From the NCBI GenBank assembly GCA_016927155.1, contig JAFGNE010000037.1:1-6432 (forward strand): a DNA stretch of 6,432 nucleotides. The letters run 5' to 3'. The notes below the pieces were generated by a model. The model did no database searches. It was not told the origin of the DNA and was given only the letters and a program-made list of their open reading frames with translations. Source of the stretch: Candidatus Peregrinibacteria bacterium. GTDB taxonomy: Bacteria > Patescibacteriota > Gracilibacteria > UM-FILTER-43-11. This document shows positions 1 to 5,108 of the stretch, piece by piece (position 1 is the stretch's first letter; every line of letters begins with the position of its first letter). Made by a program: the position numbers and the translations under genes.

Positions 1-231
1 GGCCATTGTGATAAGGTCATGGTCGCTTTCCGCGTCTAAAATGGCTTCGGCCTCGGCCAAACGCTTACAAACCGCCTCGTATTTTCTGATGAGTTCGACA
101 ATAGGCCTTAGGCGGGATTCTTTTTTGGCGAGTTCGCGGTATTTCTTCTGGTCAGCCACAACCGAAGGGTCACCCAGTTTGGCGGCCGTTTCTTCGTATT
201 CTCCTTTGATTTTGAGTAATTTATCTAACAT
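1..231 (-). CDS. prfA: Peptide chain release factor 1 (RF1), N-terminal part, cut by the left edge
   Basis: RF1 recognises UAA and UAG in the ribosomal A site and triggers release of the finished peptide. Only the first 77 codons are here; the frame stays open to base 1. Translation from the ATG at 231 begins MLDKLLKIKGEYEETAAKLG and continues DPSVVADQKKYRELAKKESR, the coiled-coil opening of RF1 (a helix, a DP-x-V-x-x-D loop, then a KYREL helix). This fits RF1 better than RF2, whose N-terminus reads differently. The catalytic GGQ and the PxT codon-recognition motif lie outside the window, so RF1 rather than RF2 or an RF-like paralogue is judged from the N-terminus only. There is no Shine-Dalgarno sequence before the ATG. 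The gene diverges from the secretion-like operon across a 71-base gap. As a single-copy housekeeping gene it marks the locus as chromosomal. Confidence 0.9.
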   Translation of the reverse strand, partial: MLDKLLKIKGEYEETAAKLGDPSVVADQKKYRELAKKESRLRPIVELIRKYEAVCKRLAEAEAILDAESDHDLITMA

Positions 232-245
232 GCGGCTATTTACTG

Positions 246-274
246 TTGAATTTTAAGTAAGAATTTGATATAAT
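246..274 (+). promoter_or_regulatory. Sigma-70-type promoter with extended -10 for the rightward operon
   Basis: A -35 element TTGAAT (246-251, four of six consensus bases) is followed by exactly 17 bases and a perfect -10 TATAAT (269-274). The -10 is preceded by TG at 266-267, giving the extended form TGnTATAAT. The predicted transcription start, near 280-282, leaves a leader of about 22 A-rich bases before the ATG at 303. No other comparable promoter is visible in the short gaps between downstream genes, so this probably drives all five rightward genes. No operator-like palindrome is evident beside it. Confidence 0.8.
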
Positions 275-278
275 ACAA
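250..278 (-). promoter_or_regulatory. Possible weak promoter for prfA
   Basis: On the minus strand, TTGTAT (278-273) and TAAAAT (255-250) are separated by 17 bases. The -10 matches five of six consensus bases and the -35 only three of six. Transcription would start near 243, leaving a leader of about 12 bases. The -10 shares bases 250-251 with the -35 of the rightward promoter, so the two could compete for polymerase. AT-rich DNA produces such matches by chance, and another reading (TATTAT at 275-270) is possible, so this is tentative. Confidence 0.3.
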
Positions 279-302
279 GGATTAATCAAAAACAAAAAAT
301 CC

Positions 303-800
303 ATGGAAAATCCCGCTGAAAAAGACCCGAGGGCTCCCCTGCTTTCCTGGAGCGCCCCTGAATTCATCCCCGCGCCGCGCGGAAAAACCTGGTTTTTGGC
401 GGCGGGCGTGATCGTTGTTTCCCTCATCGCCTACGCCATTTTCACCGGTTCGGCCGTGATGGCCATCGTCTTCATCCTGATCTCCGGGCTTTTTTACATG
501 ACCCACAACAAGCCGCCCCGGATCGTGGAAACAAAAATCACTCCCCTTGGCGTTTTTTACGACAGACAATTTCACGCCTATAACACGATTAATTCCTTTT
601 GGGTGGTTTACCATCCGCCTTACGTGAGGGCGCTTTACTTGCGGATTTCGGGGCGCGGAGGGCAGCGCGTGATAAAAATCGAGCTTTTGGACCAGGACCC
701 CGTGGAAGTGAGAAAAATGCTCGCCCGTGAAATTCCCGAAGCCGAAGGCGCCGGAGAACCGATGATGGACCTTCTTATCCGCGCCCTGCGCCTGCAATAA
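303..800 (+). CDS. Uncharacterised membrane protein: two helices plus a cytoplasmic-type C-terminal domain
   Basis: First gene of the rightward operon, 165 residues, function unknown. A polar N-terminus carries SWSAPEF (15-21). Two adjacent hydrophobic helices follow at about 30-47 and 50-66, joined by a turn of only a few residues. Residues 72-165 form a soluble domain rich in alternating hydrophobic residues (IVETKITPLGVFYD, then NSFWVVYHPP at 97-106, then VIKIELLDQDP and VRKMLAREI). This reads like a run of beta strands ending in a helix, in the manner of bacterial PH-like membrane domains; the fold is my inference. The charged ends on both sides of the helix pair suggest both termini are cytoplasmic. 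Similar two-helix proteins with an SWxAPEF opening seem familiar from CPR genomes, but I cannot attach a function. The start is the only sensible ATG, about 22 bases after the predicted transcription start and without a Shine-Dalgarno. The stop is TAA, six bases before the next gene. Confidence 0.85.
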   Translation: MENPAEKDPRAPLLSWSAPEFIPAPRGKTWFLAAGVIVVSLIAYAIFTGSAVMAIVFILISGLFYMTHNKPPRIVETKITPLGVFYDRQFHAYNTINSFWVVYHPPYVRALYLRISGRGGQRVIKIELLDQDPVEVRKMLAREIPEAEGAGEPMMDLLIRALRLQ

Positions 801-806
801 CCTGAA

Positions 807-2624
807 ATGATGCTTTATTTCCCCTTAAACCAATGGCAGGAAGGCCCAAACCGGTTCCTCTTCAAAATGCCGCACGAAAAAGCGGAACCTTCGCCCGAGG
901 CGGAGCCTAATCCCAAAACACAGGCGGACCTTGAAGCCATGCATCCCAAAGTGGACGCGGCGGTTGAGGCCGCCCTGCATCCGGCAGACTTGTTTTCCGG
1001 CCAAGGGGAGATACTTCCCGAAAAAACGGGAAACGTTAAAAAAGCTTTCGAAAAATATGTGGAAGCGCTCCATTTGAAATACACAAAAAAAAAGGATTTC
1101 CGCGTTCCCATTTTTTACCCCTCTGTCGCCCGCAAAGCGCCCGACAGGATTTATTTCGAACTGTCGGACACATTCAGGGCGGGCATGAAAAGCAAGATGG
1201 CGGCCCGACTGGAGAACCTGGAAAAAACAAAAACGATGACTTCCGATTCCCTGCGCGCGCTTGAGGCCGAATTCGCTCAAAAATACGAACAGGTGGCCGG
1301 CAACGACGGAAACCCGGAATCCATCAGCCTGGCGGATTTGGGCCAGGAGGCGATGCGGGGCAAGCCGAAATTCGAAATGCTGCAGGCCATAGCGGTGGAC
1401 GCCGCGAGCGACGCCGACTGCCTGAGCATGATGGAATCCATGTTCCTGATGAACAGGGAAACCTGGAAAGAGCTTACGGAAACCACGCGCGACATGATTA
1501 TTGAAAGCGCGGAACGGGACGGGGCGGAAACGGCCTTCGTGAAAGCGGCCAATGAATACCGCGAAAAAAACGACCCCGACCTGCCTCCCTTTACCGAATT
1601 CAGAAAAACCGTGGGCAGGGACGCCGTGGATTATTTCAGGCAAAAAGTGGATGAAGCCGCGGAAACAGGCGCCGCGGAAACGGTGGCCGTTTTTGACCAT
1701 TTTATGAAAGGGATCAAAAACCCCGCCCTGGAAAAACTGGAAGCCGCCAGGCCGCCTTCCCTGCAACCGCTGATTTACCGCGAACGGCAGTTCTTATTGA
1801 TGGAGCGCACCCGGCCGTGGAGCGCCGCGGACCGGATTATTGTGGAATTCGTCCGCGCGGACAAAAAAGGCCGCCAAACGATACTGGAAAAAAAATCCGG
1901 CGCCCTTTTCAAGGCCGTGAAAAACGCGCAGAAACATTATCCCAAATATTACCGCGACAATTTCCAGCAGCTGGACAAAAAGCTCTCGCTGGACCCGATG
2001 GACCTGGAACGCGAAACGCCCCACCTGCAGGCCGCGCGCGTGCAGGCCCTGATACTCCTCGCGGACGAGGCGGAATGGGTGATCGGCAATTACGGGCTGA
2101 AGGAAAAATTCGACGCCGCGGAACCCGATAAGGCCGCGATCACTCCCGGCCTGGGTTTTAAAGACACATGGAAAGGCATGGGCGCGCACCAACGTTACAT
2201 TTCCGATCTGGAACGGGGCGGTTTTTCCGCCAGCGGGCTTTTTACCACGGGCCTGCGCATTTACGCGGCATTCACCGTGGCGGCCAATGTGCTTAACGCC
2301 TATAAAGACGCCGAGGGCAAAAACTTTTTCGAAAAAATTCCGAACGCCTTCGAAAACGCAGTAGCGAATCCTTACATTTACGCCGGTGCCGGCGCCTTCT
2401 GGGCCTCGGGCGAATACAAGCGCACACCGGAAATCGCCAATTACCTGAAAGCCGGCCCCTACGAACGAAAGATTATCGAGACCAAAGTGCGCCTGAAACG
2501 GCTGGGCGACAACAAGGATGTGGGCATTATCGCGGTAAGGGGCTTTATCCAGTCCGGAGCCGAATGGGAAATGATGGAACAACTGGAACCCGGCGACATC
2601 AAAAAAATATGGGGAAAGCGATGA
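807..2624 (+). CDS. Large uncharacterised, mostly helical protein (605 aa)
   Basis: I do not recognise a family. The N-terminus (about residues 21-60) is rich in Pro, Glu, Ala and Lys and probably disordered. Residues 70-470 are strongly charged and look almost wholly alpha-helical, with no signal peptide, no P-loop and no obvious catalytic motif. Two milder hydrophobic stretches lie near the C-terminus, at about 477-499 (start GLFTTGLRIYAAFTVAANVL) and 521-536 (NPYIYAGAGAFWASGE); they could be membrane-dipping or buried helices. After them comes a basic helical tail ending IKKIWGKR. Tandem ATGs at 807 and 810 make the start; M21 (867) is an alternative, and none of these has a Shine-Dalgarno. 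The gene begins six bases after the preceding stop and its TGA stop overlaps the next ATG. Operon position suggests an inner-membrane-associated or cytoplasmic partner of the VirB6-like protein. An A9 run at 1085-1093 lies inside the frame, which continues correctly through it. Confidence 0.85.
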   Translation: MMLYFPLNQWQEGPNRFLFKMPHEKAEPSPEAEPNPKTQADLEAMHPKVDAAVEAALHPADLFSGQGEILPEKTGNVKKAFEKYVEALHLKYTKKKDFRVPIFYPSVARKAPDRIYFELSDTFRAGMKSKMAARLENLEKTKTMTSDSLRALEAEFAQKYEQVAGNDGNPESISLADLGQEAMRGKPKFEMLQAIAVDAASDADCLSMMESMFLMNRETWKELTETTRDMIIESAERDGAETAFVKAANEYREKNDPDLPPFTEFRKTVGRDAVDYFRQKVDEAAETGAAETVAVFDHFMKGIKNPALEKLEAARPPSLQPLIYRERQFLLMERTRPWSAADRIIVEFVRADKKGRQTILEKKSGALFKAVKNAQKHYPKYYRDNFQQLDKKLSLDPMDLERETPHLQAARVQALILLADEAEWVIGNYGLKEKFDAAEPDKAAITPGLGFKDTWKGMGAHQRYISDLERGGFSASGLFTTGLRIYAAFTVAANVLNAYKDAEGKNFFEKIPNAFENAVANPYIYAGAGAFWASGEYKRTPEIANYLKAGPYERKIIETKVRLKRLGDNKDVGIIAVRGFIQSGAEWEMMEQLEPGDIKKIWGKR

Positions 2625-2827
2625 GACGCCATGAAAAAAACACGAATGTGCCGCCTGTTATCACGCATAACGACCTTAAAGAAGTGGCCAAAAAACCGGA
2701 AGCCGCCGCCCTTTTGGCCGATATGTCGCCACGGACCCGTTACCTGTTCTATGAAAAATTCCTGTATTCCGATGAAAAAATGAATATCGGAGAACTTCGC
2801 GACCTCTGCGAAAAAGCCAAAATCTAA
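2621..2827 (+). CDS. Small uncharacterised soluble protein (68 aa)
   Basis: Encodes 68 residues, opening MRRHEKNTNVPPVITHNDLK and ending LRDLCEKAKI. It is charged, without a membrane segment or signal peptide, and appears to be two or three helices after a short basic N-terminus; one cysteine lies near the end. The start is taken at 2621 because the ATG overlaps the TGA of the 605-aa gene as ATGA, the usual arrangement for translational coupling. The frame is also open upstream to an ATG at 2564, which would add 19 residues lying wholly inside the upstream gene and of unconvincing composition. The close coupling suggests it is made together with, and perhaps binds, the 605-aa protein. No family is recognised. 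A small adaptor or chaperone-like role is possible but unsupported by any motif. Confidence 0.75.
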   Translation: MRRHEKNTNVPPVITHNDLKEVAKKPEAAALLADMSPRTRYLFYEKFLYSDEKMNIGELRDLCEKAKI

Positions 2828-2837
2828 TTTTATCCAT

Positions 2838-3056
2838 GTGGATGAAAATTTCCGCGACCTCCAAAGGCAAGTGAACCCGCGCGTGACCGGAGCCGGAATT
2901 CCCGCGGCGCCCGCGCGCGCCGCGGCGCCACGCGTTACCCGAACACAACAGCAACCCGCCCCCTCCTTCTTCCAAAGGCACAAAAACAAAATCCTTTTCG
3001 GGGCCGCCTTCGGGGGGACCGCTGCCGGCGGCGCCATCCTTAGCTATTTTATTTAA
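2838..3056 (+). CDS. Small membrane protein with a C-terminal glycine-zipper helix (72 aa)
   Basis: A short polar N-terminus (MDENFRDLQRQVNP) is followed by an Ala, Pro, Arg and Gln-rich linker (about 15-43), a basic patch FFQRHKNK (44-51) and one hydrophobic helix (52-72) that ends exactly at the C-terminus. The helix contains G55xxxG59 and G60xxxG64, a glycine-zipper pattern that commonly drives helix packing. The basic patch before the helix predicts a cytoplasmic N-terminus with the C-terminus outside, as in tail-anchored proteins. The start is GTG at 2838; no in-frame ATG precedes it, and a nearby ATG at 2836 is in another frame and soon hits a stop. The gene follows the preceding stop by 10 bases and precedes the VirB6-like gene by 9. 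Its membrane helix and position suggest a subunit of the same complex. It lacks the signal peptide and second helix expected of a VirB2-type pilin. Confidence 0.75.
   Translation: MDENFRDLQRQVNPRVTGAGIPAAPARAAAPRVTRTQQQPAPSFFQRHKNKILFGAAFGGTAAGGAILSYFI
2902..2929. repeat. GC-only inverted and direct repeat inside the 72-aa gene
   Basis: CCGCGGCGC (2902-2910) and its reverse complement GCGCCGCGG (2917-2925) form a perfect 9-bp stem around the six-base loop CCGCGC. The ten bases CCGCGGCGCC also occur as a direct repeat at 2902-2911 and 2920-2929, an 18-base offset. The stretch encodes the Ala/Pro/Arg linker, so codon choice for those residues may account for it. In mRNA it would be a very stable hairpin about 140 bases upstream of the VirB6-like start. 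Confidence 0.7.
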
Positions 3057-3065
3057 ACCGCGGAC

Positions 3066-5093
3066 ATGAAGCCAAAAAACCTTATCAAAGGGCTGATCTT
3101 AACCGCCGTTGCCGTTATGGCGATGAGCGTTGCGGCGCCCCAAACGCATTACCGCTGCGCGGAGAACCAAACCGTGGTCGCGAATGAATCCGGCTGGACG
3201 CCACAGGCTTTTGCCGCGGGAGAAAACGACACGCCGCTCGATTTCAATTCGATGATGGACACAATAGCGAAAGCGGCGCTTTGGGCCCAGCGCATTTTTT
3301 ATCCCCTCATCCATTTCTTCGCCTTCAACATCGGGAATTTCCTGCAAGCGGATTACATTTACAGCGGCCCGATGGGCGAGATGCTCCAGGACATCTGGGT
3401 GGTGAACCGCAATATCGTCAACGTGGCTTTTGTGCTCATCCTCCTCTTCCTGGCCGTGAAGGAAATCTTCACTTCCATGGGGGAAGGGACGGACTTGAAG
3501 AAAACCCTCGGCAAGTTCGCGCTTATTCTGATTGCCGTGAACTTCACCTGGCTGGGGAGCAAGGTGGTGATAGACGCCGCCAACGTGGCTACCAATGTGG
3601 CTTTCAGCATCCCCTCGGGCGTGGCCAGTTCCAGCGCGGTGGTTTGCGATTCACCTTCCTGCAAATGCGATATCGGCCTTGTAAACGGGGAACTTAAGGT
3701 AATGGGGATGTGCCTGCCCACCGCCATGTACGCGCCCGTGGACGCAACGGAAGTGCTGCATATGACGAAAGACCAGTGTGAAAAGGAAAAATTTAATAAT
3801 CAAACGCTTAAAAAACTTTATGACGATGTCGAAAAGAACAAACAGAATAAAAGCTCAAAACTTACGACTACTGCTGACTCGGCTCTTTTAAATACTTATG
3901 AAGAAAAAACTGACGGCGAATACAACCTCATTGGCGGCAAAAGGGTTAATTTTGACGCGGCCAAAACCGTCACCTATTGCTGGGCGCCGCTGGATACCAG
4001 CGCCTACAACGCCAATAATGCCGTCGTAATGCTTACCTACGGCATGGCGAAGGTGCAAAAGCTGATCCCCACCAGCAACAAGAGCCTGCTGAACCTTACG
4101 GTAGGCACGCTGTTCTCGTTTATCATCATGTTCGCGTACATGGGGGCGCTGGCCGCGCTTTTCTTCGCCCTTATCATCCGCATGGCGGCACTCTGGATTT
4201 TTGTTTCCTTCTCCCCTTTCCTGGTGCTTTTGTACTTTTTAGGACTTATCGGCGCGCAGGCGCAGATAGAGGAATTCGACATCAACGCGTTTATCAAGTG
4301 GGCGTTCGTTCCGGCCAAGGTAGGCATTATTTTCTCGGTCGCTTTCCTGATGATCGCGGCAGGGCAAAAAGCCACCGCGGCGGATCCGCAGCTCCTCGAT
4401 TCCGTGAATAAAATGGGCAATGTTACGGTACGGATCATCGGCACACGATCGCTTTACGGCGAAATGGAAAAAGTGCAGGAACTGATTTGGTTCATCATCT
4501 GCACGGCCATCCTGTGGATAGGCACCTTCAGCATCCTCAGCAAAATGCCCGTGGTGAACAAAGTCACAGATAAAATCAACGCGGCGGGCCGCGGCGTTGC
4601 CGGCTGGGCAGGCAGCCTGCCCTACAAGGCCGCTGTTATTCCGGTTAAGGACAGCACGACCGGAAAAATGAAACTCACGTCGCTTGAAACGGAACTCAAA
4701 GACTTTAAGGGCAAATACATGTCGGAAACCGATAACGCTTATATCGATTCCGCCAAAAGAATAAAGGGCAAGGGCGGAGAAATCAAGGATAAGGCAGAAA
4801 AAGGCGATTATCAGGCTGTCATCAATATCATGGGGCCGCAACTCACGCTTAAAACGGCGGCAGACAATCCTTCCAGGACCCAAAAACTGTTGGAAGAATC
4901 CGGCCTGACCGAACAGGAAGCCGCGTTCATTACCAACCAAATTGTCAATTATTCCAACAAAGGCGTAGTGTTTACACAAAAATGGCAAAAAGAGGCCACG
5001 GCCGCTCCGGCGGCAGATGCCAATAAGAAAAAAAAGGTTGAAGAAGGAAAAACCGCGATAGAAAAAAAAGGAGGAGAAAAGAAAACCCCTTAG
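3066..5093 (+). CDS. Polytopic VirB6/TrbL-like type IV secretion membrane protein (675 aa)
   Basis: Probably the inner-membrane channel component of a type IV secretion-like apparatus. A signal peptide opens it (MKPKNLIKG, then a hydrophobic core 10-24). Hydrophobic helices lie at about 77-93 (weaker), 117-135, 150-169, 342-371, 373-397, 413-432 and 472-492. The tight pair 342-397, with R372 between and FVSFSPFLVLLYFLG following, is the conserved core typical of VirB6/TrbL-like proteins. A long loop (about 183-340) carries six cysteines (C194, C199, C201, C216, C238, C305). The basic stretch between the second and third helices places this loop outside the membrane. The 180-residue tail is hydrophilic, ending in a Lys/Glu-rich stretch (KKKKVEEGKTAIEKKGGEKK). 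DNA for residues 239-278 is strikingly AT-rich. The gene starts at ATG 3066, nine bases after the previous stop, without a Shine-Dalgarno. The VirD4-like ATPase converges on its end. Assignment rests on helix layout and context, since this family is poorly conserved in sequence. Confidence 0.75.
   Translation: MKPKNLIKGLILTAVAVMAMSVAAPQTHYRCAENQTVVANESGWTPQAFAAGENDTPLDFNSMMDTIAKAALWAQRIFYPLIHFFAFNIGNFLQADYIYSGPMGEMLQDIWVVNRNIVNVAFVLILLFLAVKEIFTSMGEGTDLKKTLGKFALILIAVNFTWLGSKVVIDAANVATNVAFSIPSGVASSSAVVCDSPSCKCDIGLVNGELKVMGMCLPTAMYAPVDATEVLHMTKDQCEKEKFNNQTLKKLYDDVEKNKQNKSSKLTTTADSALLNTYEEKTDGEYNLIGGKRVNFDAAKTVTYCWAPLDTSAYNANNAVVMLTYGMAKVQKLIPTSNKSLLNLTVGTLFSFIIMFAYMGALAALFFALIIRMAALWIFVSFSPFLVLLYFLGLIGAQAQIEEFDINAFIKWAFVPAKVGIIFSVAFLMIAAGQKATAADPQLLDSVNKMGNVTVRIIGTRSLYGEMEKVQELIWFIICTAILWIGTFSILSKMPVVNKVTDKINAAGRGVAGWAGSLPYKAAVIPVKDSTTGKMKLTSLETELKDFKGKYMSETDNAYIDSAKRIKGKGGEIKDKAEKGDYQAVINIMGPQLTLKTAADNPSRTQKLLEESGLTEQEAAFITNQIVNYSNKGVVFTQKWQKEATAAPAADANKKKKVEEGKTAIEKKGGEKKTP
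3781..3900 (+). other. AT-rich island within the VirB6-like gene
   Basis: I count 36 G or C in these 120 bases (30%), against 36 in the 60 bases at 3541-3600 (60%) of the same gene. The frame is unbroken and encodes residues 239-278, a Lys/Asn/Thr-rich stretch in the predicted external loop between C238 and C305. Codons such as AAA, AAT, TTA and ACT dominate here, unlike the GC-ending codons elsewhere in the gene. Confidence 0.8.
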
Positions 5094-5108
5094 CGGACTT
5101 TAGCCCGC
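5077..5108 (-). terminator. Weak candidate terminator for the minus-strand ATPase gene
   Basis: The six-base gap between the convergent stops lies within an imperfect hairpin (GCGG at 5093-5096 pairing with CCGC at 5105-5108, plus one inner C-G pair). Read leftward, the stem is followed by TAAGGGG and then a T-rich run. A second, perfect 6-bp hairpin, ACCGCC and GGCGGT around TGCAA (5116-5132), sits just inside the ATPase gene. Neither has a T-tract directly behind it, and rightward transcripts meet no T-run at all, so termination here is only a possibility. Confidence 0.25.

Noticed and set aside
8..256. Plus-strand open frame of 82 codons at the left edge
   Set aside because: It is Ser/Arg-rich, overlaps the divergent promoter, and lies opposite a recognisable RF1 N-terminus.
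825..1766. Long minus-strand open frame (313 codons) opposite the 605-aa gene
   Set aside because: Its product is rich in His, Phe, Arg and Gly with no motif, as expected for the complement of GC-ending codons. The plus-strand gene has operon spacing and a sensible composition.
1794..2582. Minus-strand open frame (262 codons) opposite the same gene
   Set aside because: Same shadow pattern, with no promoter or partner gene. The plus-strand frame runs through unbroken.
2564..2620. Upstream start for the 68-aa gene
   Set aside because: The extra 19 residues lie entirely within the upstream gene and look unnatural. The ATGA overlap at 2621 is the better start.
2622..2624. UGA read as glycine, as in some Gracilibacteria and Absconditabacteria
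   Set aside because: UGA ends a gene at a classic ATGA junction, and none of the well-supported genes contains an internal UGA, so the standard bacterial code fits.
4606..4622. 7-bp perfect hairpin (GGGCAGG, loop CAG, CCTGCCC) within the VirB6-like gene
   Set aside because: It lies in mid-gene with no T-run behind it and encodes ordinary Gly-Trp-Ala-Gly-Ser-Leu-Pro residues. It is most likely chance in GC-rich coding DNA.
4239..4988. Minus-strand open frame (249 codons) opposite the VirB6-like gene
   Set aside because: It overlaps clear membrane helices coded on the plus strand and its product has shadow-like composition.
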